DNA from: Mesonia maritima
Lineage (GTDB): Bacteria; Bacteroidota; Bacteroidia; Flavobacteriales; Flavobacteriaceae
Direction of reading: 5' to 3'
Length of the DNA: 64,000 bases
Assembly: GCF_042433895.1 (NCBI RefSeq)
Contig: NZ_JBHLUA010000012.1
Span: 1 to 64,000 of the forward strand
The position numbers and the translations under genes were made by a program. Shown here piece after piece: positions 16,778 through 26,535 of the stretch (position 1 is the first letter of the stretch; every line of letters starts with the position of its first letter). Below the pieces are notes generated by a model. That model was not told the DNA's origin and did no database searches. It worked only from the letters and a program-made list of their open reading frames with translations.

Positions 16778-17817
16778 TATAAATGATTGAAGCGATTGCA
16801 ATCTATTTCCGGAGGTAAAGTTTTGTCATTTTCAATGAAATCGATTAATTGTTCACTGACTGTGGGAGCCATTAAAATTCCACGACTTCCGAAACCATTA
16901 CTTATGAATAAATTTTTATATTTTGGATGCTGACCTACTATTGTTCTTCGGTCGCGAACTGTTGGGCGGATTCCGGCTTGTTGATCTATAATTTTATAGT
17001 CACAGCTCATTACATCATCTAATTTATTCTTTAGATAATCACGCTTTTCTGAAGTGGGTTTAGCATCTGAAAAATTTCGTTCGTAACTCGCTCCTACTTT
17101 ATATAAATCATTTCCTAAAGGAATAATAAACACAGATGATTTCAATAAACTTTCAAGTTTTAATTCTGAAGACTCAATGATAATATATTCTCCTTTATTT
17201 CCTTGAATTGGTAAATAATTGAAATAGGGATTTTGCATTACTCCAAAACCTTCAGCAAAAATAATTTTTCTCGCTGAAGTATTTTTATAGGAAACGTGAT
17301 CAGCATTAATTAAAAGATTCTTATAATTAAATTTCTCTTCTTGGAAAGCATTTTCTTTTTGTAAAAGATTGATGGATTCTTTTAAATATAAATTTGTGTC
17401 TAAAATTCCCGCTCCCTCCATTTTTCCAAAAGAATAATTAGACTGAATGTTAGGAATGTTGCTTACTAAATTTTCCCCTAAGAAATCGCTTAAATATGGT
17501 TTATCTAAAGCTGCAAACCAATCGTTCTGCTCCTTAATAGAATTAAATCTTCTATATATTGAATAGAATTTTAAAATATCAATAGCTAATTCTTTTTCTA
17601 CTGTTCTATAAAAAGCAGTGGCTTTTTTGAGTTGGAGATTTCCCTGCCAAGCTAACGTAAATTTCTTCAGCACTATTGGATTCATTATTCCACCAGCAAC
17701 AATAGAAGATTGCTGAGAATAATCACTAATTAACGTAAAAGTGTAGCCTTTTCTTCTTAGAAAATGAGCTAAAGTGACACCGCTTAATCCTGAACCTACA
17801 ATTATATAGTCTTGCAT
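16774..17817 (-). CDS. FAD-dependent oxidoreductase (DAO family)
   Basis: 347 residues from ATG at 17817 (two codons after another ATG). The N-terminal dinucleotide-binding motif DYIIVGSGLSGVTLAHFL is followed by a basic/acidic second strand, and the C-terminal segment IRPTVRDRRTIVGQHP ... SNGFGSRGI is the FAD-closing motif typical of D-amino-acid-oxidase-type enzymes (glycine oxidase, MnmC C-domain). Probably oxidises an amine or amino acid; the substrate is not visible. Cytoplasmic, lies between gldN and the DUF983 gene. Confidence 0.85.
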   Translation of the reverse strand: MQDYIIVGSGLSGVTLAHFLRRKGYTFTLISDYSQQSSIVAGGIMNPIVLKKFTLAWQGNLQLKKATAFYRTVEKELAIDILKFYSIYRRFNSIKEQNDWFAALDKPYLSDFLGENLVSNIPNIQSNYSFGKMEGAGILDTNLYLKESINLLQKENAFQEEKFNYKNLLINADHVSYKNTSARKIIFAEGFGVMQNPYFNYLPIQGNKGEYIIIESSELKLESLLKSSVFIIPLGNDLYKVGASYERNFSDAKPTSEKRDYLKNKLDDVMSCDYKIIDQQAGIRPTVRDRRTIVGQHPKYKNLFISNGFGSRGILMAPTVSEQLIDFIENDKTLPPEIDCNRFNHLY

Positions 17818-17834
17818 AAACAAACTTAAATTAA

Positions 17835-17862
17835 AAAACGCCCTCTAGAAAAGGGCGTTTTA
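17835..17862 (-). terminator. Terminator region upstream of the FAD oxidoreductase
   Basis: AAAACGCCC, loop TCTAGAAA, GGGCGTTTT in the gap after gldN on the minus strand: a nine-pair hairpin with flanking A/T runs. It lies just after the gldN stop in transcription order, so it most likely ends the gldKLMN operon. Confidence 0.7.
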
Positions 17863-17887
17863 AATTCTTATATACTAAGTTATGAAT

Positions 17888-18784
17888 TTAGTAATTCCAC
17901 ATATCAGATTCAAAGTTTCTGATAGATTCTTTAATTCGTTGCGATTCTAATAGTTGCATAAGCGCATTATCTGCAACGTACTCATCTACTTCACGATCGC
18001 CTTGAACGTTGTCTTCCTTATAAATTACAGCGTCAAAACGCCTTGCATTTAATAAATGGTCGAACGTGAGCGGTTGTGCGGTATTCGATTGGTTAAAAAC
18101 TTGAGCGTCATGCAAAACATTTCGAGCTTCTGGATAGAAAATCCAAAACAATTCTACCGGTTGAGCATTCGGGTTATTTTGACTTTTCGCATAGGCATCG
18201 ATCACCATTGGGCAAATACCCAATAAACGGTAACGTAATTCACCTTGGCGAGTATCGAAATACCAATAACCTCTAACTCTGTAGCCTTCAACATCAGCTC
18301 CATCTACATCTGTTCTTCTAACAAATTGAGGATCTAATTCTTCTCCAGCGTTTAATTGCTCATATCCAGCTTGAAGTGTATCTCTACGAGATAAAGTAGG
18401 CCCTAATTCTTCTAAGGTTCTCTTTCTGTTGAAATAAGAATCAGCATAAACATTTTTAATTTCACCACTTCTAATTCCTTTTAAAAGAACATTAAATAAA
18501 GACATACGTTCACTCCCTAATCTACCTGTATCGATAGGATAAAGCAATGGTAAATTTACGCGCTCATCCAAATCAATATATTCCCAAGTAGTTTTTGCCC
18601 AAAGAATATCACGCTCGTCTACATAACCGTAAGGTAATGGTTCGTCATTATCATTAGCGATCTGAGCGTCAGTTTTCTTTCCAATTTCATCAGGCGTATC
18701 TGCGTTCAAAATATTAGTTTGAGCGTAGAGATTTCCTCCTAAAACTGCTACTATTAGTAATACAAATAGATTCTTCATCTTCAT
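17888..18784 (-). CDS. gldN: Gliding motility / type IX secretion protein GldN
   Basis: 298 residues with a signal peptide ending near NLYAQTN. The mature sequence (PYGYVDERDILWAKTTWEYIDL, YPIDTG, later LLGICPMVIDAYAK) matches GldN/PorN, the periplasmic partner of the GldK ring of the type IX secretion system. Fourth gene of gldKLMN, 21 bases after gldM. Together the operon forms the trans-envelope motor complex that powers both gliding adhesin movement and protein export. Confidence 0.95.
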   Translation of the reverse strand: MKMKNLFVLLIVAVLGGNLYAQTNILNADTPDEIGKKTDAQIANDNDEPLPYGYVDERDILWAKTTWEYIDLDERVNLPLLYPIDTGRLGSERMSLFNVLLKGIRSGEIKNVYADSYFNRKRTLEELGPTLSRRDTLQAGYEQLNAGEELDPQFVRRTDVDGADVEGYRVRGYWYFDTRQGELRYRLLGICPMVIDAYAKSQNNPNAQPVELFWIFYPEARNVLHDAQVFNQSNTAQPLTFDHLLNARRFDAVIYKEDNVQGDREVDEYVADNALMQLLESQRIKESIRNFESDMWNY

Positions 18785-18805
18785 AACTTAATAAATATTA
18801 TATTC

Positions 18806-20365
18806 TTAGTTTGTAAGCTGTACAATAACTGGAGATACAGGAGGAAGTCTATAACTAGAGTTTCCTGCAATTTTAGCTTCGATATCAAATATCTGTACTA
18901 CATCTCCTCTTTTTGCACCTTGCAATGCACGTTTTGCAGCTCCATTTAATTTTTGTCCGCTTACTTGAACAATAGGCTGCCCTGGAATTTGCATTTTAAA
19001 TCCAGAAACATTTAATTTTAATTCAAAATCAAAGTCTGGAATTTCAGCACTAATAGTTGAAATTTCTAATCCATTACGTTGCATTCTTACCGGCCCTCCA
19101 TTTCCATCTTCACCTCTTACAGTTCCAACCGGACGTGGAATATCTTTAATTCTAAATTTCTTGCTATCTGAAACTGTTTCACCAGTTGGCAATTTACCAG
19201 AAACATTAATTGTAACATCTCGAGATTTTACGTTTGTAACATTCATAACATAATTTCCAGCACCTCCTGATGATCTAAGTCCAGGAGCATTTGCCGTTAC
19301 ACTTGGCACACCCGGAATTGAAACGGTCATCGGGTTATCTACACCACGATAGACAACATTCATTTTATCTGCGGAAATTACTGCTGAATTTGGCTTAGGA
19401 ATTACAGCATATGAAGTTTTAACTGGTATTTTAACAATAGAATCTCCCTCTTTAAATTGTAGTTCTCCTGTAATGTTTTGCTCACCAACATTTCCAGCAG
19501 GAAAATCTAGCTGAACGGTACCAGTTGATCCAGCATCACTCACATCATTTCCATTAATCATCACCTTGTCAAAACTAAGCTGATCATCAAAACGACCTAA
19601 AACTACTTTACCCTTAAAATTTTCACCACTAAAGAAAGCTGTTTTATCCGGAATTACAATAGCTTGGTATTTACTCATTGATAATTGACTAGCCTGCTCA
19701 CCTTGCATCATTGCAGATAATAACTGATTCTCTACAGTTTTTATATTATTCTGCCATTGAGTTAATTTTGTAAGAGATGCAATAAGAGGATAACCAATAA
19801 AATGATAATTGATCCATTCCTTTTTCACTCCTTCACCATCAACCACTTCTTCAGTTTTGAATTTTTCCTTAACGGTTGCTTCAATTTGTCTATACTGAGG
19901 CCCTTCTAACGTTCCTAATAAAGCAATCATTTGGTTACGATATTCATCCATTTCGTTAATGAACTTCTGACCTTCATCAGTTATTTTACTTTGATAAAAC
20001 AATTCATCAAAATAACCCGATTTATCCATTGCCTCATAGTCTTCAGGATCATCCTCTGTTTCTAATGCTCCTTGTTTTAAACCTGCAATATAGTTATTCA
20101 ATTCAGAAGAGATCTTTTGAACCTCTTGTGCTTTTTGTTGTAAAGGTTTATATACTTTGGGTTGTTCCGTAGCTTTTTCAGCTAAACCTGCCATAAAACT
20201 AGCGTTTCGTTGTTCAGCATTTTCATTAGCTTCAGCCAAATCCTCATTAATCATTCCAAAAGCAGTCAAGACTTCTTTGGACATATTTAATGCCATCATT
20301 GCGATGAAAACCAAATACATCAGGTTAATCATCTTCTGCCTTGGGGTTTGTTTTCCTCCTGCCAT
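18806..20365 (-). CDS. gldM: Gliding motility / type IX secretion protein GldM
   Basis: 519 residues. The start MAGGKQTPRQKMINLMYLVFIAMMALN gives a single N-terminal transmembrane helix (about 12-33), after which a long periplasmic chain runs to the end: helical at first, then beta domains with VVLGRFDD, NAVISADKMNVVYRG and a C-terminal IPDFDFELKLNVSGFKM region. This is GldM/PorM, the rotating shaft that contacts GldL in the inner membrane and GldK/N in the periplasm. 47 bases separate it from gldL upstream. Confidence 0.96.
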   Translation of the reverse strand: MAGGKQTPRQKMINLMYLVFIAMMALNMSKEVLTAFGMINEDLAEANENAEQRNASFMAGLAEKATEQPKVYKPLQQKAQEVQKISSELNNYIAGLKQGALETEDDPEDYEAMDKSGYFDELFYQSKITDEGQKFINEMDEYRNQMIALLGTLEGPQYRQIEATVKEKFKTEEVVDGEGVKKEWINYHFIGYPLIASLTKLTQWQNNIKTVENQLLSAMMQGEQASQLSMSKYQAIVIPDKTAFFSGENFKGKVVLGRFDDQLSFDKVMINGNDVSDAGSTGTVQLDFPAGNVGEQNITGELQFKEGDSIVKIPVKTSYAVIPKPNSAVISADKMNVVYRGVDNPMTVSIPGVPSVTANAPGLRSSGGAGNYVMNVTNVKSRDVTINVSGKLPTGETVSDSKKFRIKDIPRPVGTVRGEDGNGGPVRMQRNGLEISTISAEIPDFDFELKLNVSGFKMQIPGQPIVQVSGQKLNGAAKRALQGAKRGDVVQIFDIEAKIAGNSSYRLPPVSPVIVQLTN

Positions 20366-20412
20366 ATTCTTAGTTAAATTTTTTAATTAATAAAATTAGT
20401 TATAAATATGGA

Positions 20413-21051
20413 TTAAGCGTTTGGTCTCATTGCCGTTAACATACCACCATACACTCCATTTAGAGAAGAAAGATTTGAAGTTAACGATTGCATCTCATCT
20501 CTTAATTTAGTTGCATTTTCAGCAACAGCTTGGTTAACTTCTGCCTGCTTACTAGTAGATTCTAACTGAACTTTATAAAGATTATTTAATGATTCCATCT
20601 GTGTTGCCGCAAGTGTCAACTCTTCGCTGTATTTCTTTTGGGAAGCAATAGCATCTACAGTTGGAGACATATTTTTTGCAGCACCTTCAAAGTTTTTAAT
20701 GCTTTCTCCTAAGCTAGACATTAATGCACCATCAATTTTTGCTTCTTTAAGCATAGCGTCTAATTTCTTAGATAACATTCCTTCAGCTTCTTGTGGAGCT
20801 TCTTTTTTAACTTTTGCAGTTGATGCTCCACCAGCTAGTTCAGGGTAAACTAATGACCAGTCTAATTCATCATCTACTGGTTCAAATGCAGAAACGGTAA
20901 ATACTAAAGCCTCGGTAATTAATCCAGCAATTAACATTGCGTTACCAAAAGGCCAGTGCATAATTTTAAATAGGGCTCCTAAGATAACTATCGCAGCACC
21001 TAAGCCATACACCATATTCATTACCTTCTTACTTTTTTTTGATTTTGCCAT
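20413..21051 (-). CDS. gldL: Gliding motility / type IX secretion protein GldL
   Basis: 212 residues. Two transmembrane helices (about 12-28 and 34-53) separated by the short charged turn KIMHWPFGN, then a long helical cytoplasmic tail. This is GldL/PorL, which with GldM forms the proton-driven inner-membrane motor of the type IX system. A conserved Glu in helix 2 (ITEALVF) is present. Second gene of the operon. Confidence 0.96.
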   Translation of the reverse strand: MAKSKKSKKVMNMVYGLGAAIVILGALFKIMHWPFGNAMLIAGLITEALVFTVSAFEPVDDELDWSLVYPELAGGASTAKVKKEAPQEAEGMLSKKLDAMLKEAKIDGALMSSLGESIKNFEGAAKNMSPTVDAIASQKKYSEELTLAATQMESLNNLYKVQLESTSKQAEVNQAVAENATKLRDEMQSLTSNLSSLNGVYGGMLTAMRPNA

Positions 21052-21126
21052 AATAAAAGTTTTAGTTGTTTTAAGTTAAGTTAAATGTAAATATTTGAGT
21101 ATTAATTGTTTTTTATTGAATATTGG

Positions 21127-22533
21127 TTATTGTGGTGGCTGATTCAATTGAACATCACCACTATTTCCTGAATAATCTTGCACAGTTCTAAAGCCAATAT
21201 AACTTCTAGCTGAATCTGAATATTCATAATCACGTGTACTTACTTGTAAGAAATATGCAACGTCTTTCCAAGAACCACCACGAACGACTTTTCTTTTATT
21301 CTTTTTATCATTCACACTAGGATTCATAGAAGAGTAGAACTGATAAGAATCTGGACTGTAAGAAGAATTCACCCATTCTGATACGTTACCTGACATATTA
21401 TACAAGTTGTATTCATTAGGCTCAAATGATTCAGCCTCTACAGTATATAATGCTTGATCGGCAGCGTAATCACCACGTAATGGTTTAAAATTTGCTAAAA
21501 AGCAACCTCTATCATTTTTAGAGTAAGGACCACCCCAAGGATAAGTTGCTCCTTCAAGCCCTCCTCTAGCAGCATATTCCCATTCAGCTTCTAAAGGCAA
21601 ACGATAAACTCTTACATTTCCTAATCCTTTTTCTTTTCTGTAACCATTGTGATAAAGAGTCCTCCAGTCACAAAATGCTTTTGCTTGTTTCCAACTTACA
21701 CCTACTACAGGATATTCATCATAAGCCGCATGTGAGAAATAATCATTATGCATTGGCTCATTGTAAGAATAATTGAAATCTTTAATCCAAACAGTAGTAT
21801 CTGGGTAAACTTCTACTTCTTCTTTTATAATATAATCTTTTCTATTCCCCTGGCTTCTAGCAGCAGCCTCAATATCCATATACTTGTAACTGTACTTAAA
21901 TTTAGTTACATCCATTAAACGCTCACCATTATAAGATTGTTCCGGTGGAAGAAAAATTTCATCCATTACACGAACATATGGCTCATCCGGATAGTCTGCA
22001 GTTTCCCACAAAATTTCAGGATCCCAATTTAAACTTTGATTCGTAGGATCGTAGTGAATAGAGTATTGCTGATAAGGAGTTTGATTTGAATTTGCTCCAT
22101 TCGCACCTCCGCCATTATTATTGTTATTATTTGCAGCACCTTTAAACGCAAAGTCTTGAATGGAACCACCATTGTTTCCACCTCCACCTTGAGCTCCGCC
22201 ACCGCCAGCGAATTCAGCCTCTTCAGCTAAACGCTGTCTAACGATAGAATCTCTAACCCAATTCACGAATTGTCTATATTCCGAGTTAGTGATTTCAGTT
22301 TCATCCATATAGAATGAACTTACGGTAACTGTTTTTGTAGGCGCATTTTTCTGGCCTGCTACATCATCATCAGACTTCCCCATAATAAACGAACCTCCAG
22401 GAACTAGGGTCATTCCATAAGGCTTCTCGGGATGAAAGTCATTTCCTTTGACTCCAACTAATTGTCCTCGATCTCCTCCTCCACAACTTGCAAGGAATGA
22501 CATCACAACAACAATAGAAAATATTCTCTTCAT
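21127..22533 (-). CDS. gldK: Gliding motility lipoprotein GldK
   Basis: 468 residues; lipoprotein signal with lipobox LASC (Cys17). A formylglycine-enzyme-like (SUMF1) fold follows: LVPGGSFIMG near 43-52, ITNSEYRQFVNWV, VVGVSWKQAKAFC, NLYNMSGNVSEW and VVRGGSWKD near the end. GldK/PorK forms the outer-membrane-associated ring with GldN; the SUMF1 fold is used structurally. Residues 110-150 are an unusual low-complexity Gly/Asn-rich insertion with runs of N and G. First gene of gldKLMN, with a promoter-like TTG-N20-TAGGTTTA upstream. Confidence 0.95.
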   Translation of the reverse strand: MKRIFSIVVVMSFLASCGGGDRGQLVGVKGNDFHPEKPYGMTLVPGGSFIMGKSDDDVAGQKNAPTKTVTVSSFYMDETEITNSEYRQFVNWVRDSIVRQRLAEEAEFAGGGGAQGGGGNNGGSIQDFAFKGAANNNNNNGGGANGANSNQTPYQQYSIHYDPTNQSLNWDPEILWETADYPDEPYVRVMDEIFLPPEQSYNGERLMDVTKFKYSYKYMDIEAAARSQGNRKDYIIKEEVEVYPDTTVWIKDFNYSYNEPMHNDYFSHAAYDEYPVVGVSWKQAKAFCDWRTLYHNGYRKEKGLGNVRVYRLPLEAEWEYAARGGLEGATYPWGGPYSKNDRGCFLANFKPLRGDYAADQALYTVEAESFEPNEYNLYNMSGNVSEWVNSSYSPDSYQFYSSMNPSVNDKKNKRKVVRGGSWKDVAYFLQVSTRDYEYSDSARSYIGFRTVQDYSGNSGDVQLNQPPQ

Positions 22534-22571
22534 AACTATATTTAGGTTAAGATGATCTTAATTAAAGGGCG

Positions 22572-22602
22572 TAAACCTATTTATTTATTTCCTAAAAAAC
22601 AA
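22572..22602 (-). promoter_or_regulatory. Promoter of gldKLMN
   Basis: On the minus strand TTG, 20 bases, TAGGTTTA: seven of eight positions of the Bacteroidota -7 box TAnnTTTG, with ideal spacing. It lies 39 bases upstream of the gldK start codon. Confidence 0.5.
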
Positions 22603-22648
22603 TAATTTTCTTAAAAATCTCTAAAAAAACAGTGTTAATATCATTTTT

Positions 22649-23818
22649 TTAAAGCTCATTTTTCCGCCTCGCTTTGTACCAACGTTCCGGAATATTCTGA
22701 TTACAAGCTTCTAAATAATCTTGATAGGTACATGGTAATAACGTATTCTTTTTTAATTTATTGTTAAAATTTGAAGAATACGGTATTTCTATCCACCATC
22801 TTCCTGAGCGTTCACTTTTATAAAATACTAGAACCTCATCGTGGACAGGAACCTTATATTGTAGAAACTCATTTTTTGAAGATATATTGTTTTCATTTTT
22901 TCGAAAATTTACACCTTCAACAAAATACCATAAAATTTGGGACAGCAACATAGAATTATTTTTCGATAATTCCAAATTTTGAATATTATAAAGTCCGAAT
23001 GAAGTTACCTTATCACTAATTCCCGCATAGCGAGATAAAGCGCATATTTCCCTAGTATTAAAACCGTTAGGCGAAAAAAAGGCCGTATTAGATCGTGTTT
23101 CTAAATTTTCAATAGAATGCACATCGATGCTTACAAAATCTGCATCACGCATTACAGGTTCTACCGTAGCGATATCTGAAGTGATCTCGCCCAACCGATA
23201 TGATTCAAAATATAACTTATCTAATAAAGCGATTTCTTCTTGTGAATTAAAATAGGTTTGGTAACCAACATTCGCATAATTAAATAAATTATAAGGTTGA
23301 TTTACCACCATTTTCCCAACATACGATTTTCCTGTTATTTCTTTTTCTGCATCGCCTAAATCGAAACAAGCATCTACATTTACAAGATTAACCATCTTGC
23401 CAAAATTATCGTAGCCACGATATTGCGCATAGACCAAATCTTGACTTCCGCCTAAAATAATTGGAATAATTTGCTTCGATAAAAGTTCGGCTAGAAGAGT
23501 TTTTATCGCAAAATAGGTATCTTCTACACTTGCGCCGGGATTTATATCACCTAAATCGGCAATTTTGGTTTGCCAATTTCCGGGATAGAGCTGATAAAAG
23601 GTTTTTCTAACAGAACTAAAATTAAAAGACTCCACAGCACCATTCACATCTCTTCGGCTTTCTTTTACACCGAATAAAACAATTTTCACTCCTTCTAAAT
23701 CAGGAATTCCATTTTCTTCTGAATGAATAGCAATATTGTTTCCGAGGGAAGTTTGCGGAAAATTCAGGATTTCCTCCAGAATTTCTTCAGAAACCGGTTC
23801 TAAAAATTCAAATGCCAT
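22649..23818 (-). CDS. Arginase/formimidoylglutamase-fold protein with altered metal site
   Basis: 389 residues on the ureohydrolase fold: a central sheet with segments IIPIILGGSQDL, VNVDACFDLG and FVSIDVHSIEN in the places where manganese ligands normally sit. Canonical GGDHS reads GGSQD (123-127), DAHxD reads D149-A-C-F-D153, and SxDxD reads S-I-D232-V-H234. Half of the six ligands are therefore changed, so arginase-type hydrolysis is unlikely by the usual dinuclear mechanism. It lies between topA and gldK on the same strand, four bases after topA's stop is not reached by it, so it may be transcribed with either. Role unknown; formimidoylglutamase annotation would be too specific. Confidence 0.75.
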   Translation of the reverse strand: MAFEFLEPVSEEILEEILNFPQTSLGNNIAIHSEENGIPDLEGVKIVLFGVKESRRDVNGAVESFNFSSVRKTFYQLYPGNWQTKIADLGDINPGASVEDTYFAIKTLLAELLSKQIIPIILGGSQDLVYAQYRGYDNFGKMVNLVNVDACFDLGDAEKEITGKSYVGKMVVNQPYNLFNYANVGYQTYFNSQEEIALLDKLYFESYRLGEITSDIATVEPVMRDADFVSIDVHSIENLETRSNTAFFSPNGFNTREICALSRYAGISDKVTSFGLYNIQNLELSKNNSMLLSQILWYFVEGVNFRKNENNISSKNEFLQYKVPVHDEVLVFYKSERSGRWWIEIPYSSNFNNKLKKNTLLPCTYQDYLEACNQNIPERWYKARRKNEL

Positions 23819-23821
23819 GAA

Positions 23822-26356
23822 TTATTTCTTTTTAGAAGTCGTTTTTTTCTTTGTAGTCTTTTTAGCGCTCGCCTTTTTAGTAGTTGTTTTCTTACGCGTC
23901 GTTTTTTTCTTCTTGGTATTTTTATCTAAAATATCTTGCACCTCTTCTAAAGTCAGCGCTTTTGCATCTACGGTTTTCGGAAGTTCTATTTTTGTTTTTC
24001 CTTTTACAATTTTACTTCTTCCCCATCGTGCTTTTTCTACACGAATACCTTCATCTTCCCAATTATGAATAACTTTTTCTTTCTCTTTCTTCTTTTTGTC
24101 TTCAATTAACGCTACAATATCATCTTCAGAAAGATTATCGAAATCGTATTTTTTATTCACGTTAATAAACATGCCGTCCCATTTTAAATAAGGACCGAAC
24201 CTACCGACTCCTTTTTGCACATCTTTATCTTCATAATTATAAATTGGGGCATCGGCTTTTTCTTTTTCCTTAATTAATTCTAATGCGCGATCGAAATCTA
24301 CATTCATTGGATCTTCACCTTTGGCTAGCGAAACATATTTTTTTCCGAATTTTACATACGGACCGTAACGCCCGTTATTCACCTCAACTTTTTCATCTTT
24401 ATACTCGCCTAATTCCTTCGGAAGTTTAAACAAATCCATCGCTTCTTCAAACGTAATATTGCTCAAAGTTTGCTCAGGACCTAAACTGGCGAATTTCGGT
24501 TTTTCTTCATCTTCAACAGAACCAATTTGAACCATCGGACCAAATTTTCCTAAACGAACGCTCACCGGTTTTCCGCTTTCGGGATCTTTTCCTAAAACAC
24601 GTTCACCCACTTCACGTTCTGCATTTTCGGCAACATCTTGCACTGTTGGATGAAACTCTTCATAAAAAGAATTCATCATCTCGGTCCACTTTTCATTTCC
24701 ACCCGCAATATCATCAAAATCCTGTTCAACTTTAGCGGTGAAATTATAATCTAAAATATTGCTGAAATGTTGCACCAAGAAATCATTCACGACCATTCCT
24801 ACATCGGTCGGAATTAATTTTCCTTTGTCGCTACCCACCATTTCTGAGAGTGTTTCTTCAGTAATCTTATCATTTTTCAAACGAAACTGACTGTATTCTC
24901 GTTCTTTCCCGTCTATGCTTCCCTTTTCAATATATTTTCTGTTCTGAATCGTAGAAATAGTTGGCGCGTAAGTAGATGGTCGGCCAATTCCTAATTCTTC
25001 TAATTTTTTCACTAGCGAAGCTTCCGTATAACGCGATGGTGGTCGCGTAAATCGCTCGGTTGCTTTTATGTATTCATTTTCCAACGCATCGTTGGTTTTC
25101 ATCGCTGGCAATAATCCTGCTTGCTCCTCCTCTTCATCGTCAGTTCCTTCTAAATAAACTTTTAAGAATCCGTCGAATTTTAAAATTTCACCGTTCGCAG
25201 TAAATTGTTTATCGTGATTATCAGCTTCAATTTTCACGTTGGTTCGCTCTAATTGCGCATCGCTCATTTGGGAAGCAATGGCTCTTTTCCAAATTAATTC
25301 ATATAAACGTTGCTGATCGTAATCTGCATTTACCGAATGATTGGCAAAATTTGTCGGACGAATCGCTTCGTGCGCTTCTTGCGCTCCTTTTGATTTTCCT
25401 TTGTAATTTCTCGCTTTTAAGTATTTTTCGCCGTAAGCTGAATTTATTTCGCGCGCTGCTCCTTTTTTTGCTTCATCTGAAAGATTTACGCTGTCGGTTC
25501 TCATATAAGTAATATGACCAGCCTCGTAAAGTCGTTGCGCCATCGTCATGGTTTTACTTACTGAAAAGTATAATTTTCTAGCAGCTTCCTGTTGAAGCGT
25601 AGAAGTTGTAAATGGTGGGGCGGGTGATTTTTTTGCCGGTTTTTTGGTAAGATCGGCAACTTTAAAATTCGCACCGATATTATCTTTTAAAAATGCTTCG
25701 GCTTGTTTTTTGGTCTGAATATTTTTTGGAAGTTTAGCTCGAAAGCTTTTTCCTTCACTAGTAGTAAATTCAGCATCAATTCTGTAAGAGGCGGTTGGCG
25801 TAAAATCTAAAATTTCACGTTCACGCTCTACAATTAAACGTACCGAAACCGATTGTACTCTTCCGGCAGATAAACCGCCTTTTACTTTTCTCCATAAAAC
25901 TGGTGATAATTCGTAACCTACTAAACGGTCTAAAACACGTCTTGCTTGTTGCGCGTTCACCAAATTATAATCGATACTTCGCGGATTTTCGATCGCTTTT
26001 AAAATGGCATTTTTCGTGATTTCGTGAAAAACGATTCGCTTTGTTTTGGCTTTATCGAGTTTTAATTCTTCGGCTAAATGCCACGCGATTGCTTCTCCTT
26101 CTCGGTCTTCATCACTTGCCAGCCAAACTAACTCAGAACTATCGGCTATTTTTTTTAGCTTCCGAACAATGTCTTTTTTATCTTTACTTACTACATATTT
26201 AGGTTTGAAATCTGCATCAACATCAACACCAAGTTCTTTGGTCGGCAAATCTGCAATATGCCCAAAACTTGATTCTACTTTATAGTCTTTCCCTAGAAAT
26301 TTCTCTATAGTTTTTGCCTTTGCAGGAGACTCAACAATCACTAAATTCTTCGCCAT
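23822..26356 (-). CDS. topA: DNA topoisomerase I
   Basis: 844 residues. TOPRIM domain at the N-terminus (NLVIVESPAKAKTIEKFLG; acidic triad in SDEDREGE 81-88), and active-site Tyr284 in ITYMRTDSV. The C-terminal third carries Topo_C repeats of the GRFGPYLK type instead of the four-cysteine zinc ribbons of E. coli TopA, then a Lys/Thr-rich tail of about 40 residues that should bind DNA. Relaxes negatively supercoiled DNA. Essential housekeeping gene; stop codon three bases from the arginase-fold gene's start. Confidence 0.97.
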   Translation of the reverse strand: MAKNLVIVESPAKAKTIEKFLGKDYKVESSFGHIADLPTKELGVDVDADFKPKYVVSKDKKDIVRKLKKIADSSELVWLASDEDREGEAIAWHLAEELKLDKAKTKRIVFHEITKNAILKAIENPRSIDYNLVNAQQARRVLDRLVGYELSPVLWRKVKGGLSAGRVQSVSVRLIVEREREILDFTPTASYRIDAEFTTSEGKSFRAKLPKNIQTKKQAEAFLKDNIGANFKVADLTKKPAKKSPAPPFTTSTLQQEAARKLYFSVSKTMTMAQRLYEAGHITYMRTDSVNLSDEAKKGAAREINSAYGEKYLKARNYKGKSKGAQEAHEAIRPTNFANHSVNADYDQQRLYELIWKRAIASQMSDAQLERTNVKIEADNHDKQFTANGEILKFDGFLKVYLEGTDDEEEEQAGLLPAMKTNDALENEYIKATERFTRPPSRYTEASLVKKLEELGIGRPSTYAPTISTIQNRKYIEKGSIDGKEREYSQFRLKNDKITEETLSEMVGSDKGKLIPTDVGMVVNDFLVQHFSNILDYNFTAKVEQDFDDIAGGNEKWTEMMNSFYEEFHPTVQDVAENAEREVGERVLGKDPESGKPVSVRLGKFGPMVQIGSVEDEEKPKFASLGPEQTLSNITFEEAMDLFKLPKELGEYKDEKVEVNNGRYGPYVKFGKKYVSLAKGEDPMNVDFDRALELIKEKEKADAPIYNYEDKDVQKGVGRFGPYLKWDGMFINVNKKYDFDNLSEDDIVALIEDKKKKEKEKVIHNWEDEGIRVEKARWGRSKIVKGKTKIELPKTVDAKALTLEEVQDILDKNTKKKKTTRKKTTTKKASAKKTTKKKTTSKKK

Positions 26357-26535
26357 TCGTATCGATTTTAGGATTACAAAACTATGGTATTTTTTTTATT
26401 TGAAGTATTTGCCCGATAATATTTGTAAATAAACCGCTTAAAAGAACCTTTACATAGCTTACTGAAAATCGCCTTTAAAGCTGAAATAATTTTTCACAAA
26501 TCGCTGAAAAAATAATTGGAACAGTAATTACCTTA

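Noticed and set aside
22649..23818. Naming this gene formimidoylglutamase (hutG) or arginase.
   Set aside because: Key manganese ligands are substituted and no histidine- or arginine-degradation genes lie nearby.
23822..24072. Open frames opposite the Lys/Thr-rich tail of topA.
   Set aside because: They are complements of a repetitive Lys codon tract; Phe/Val-rich translation is an artefact of that.
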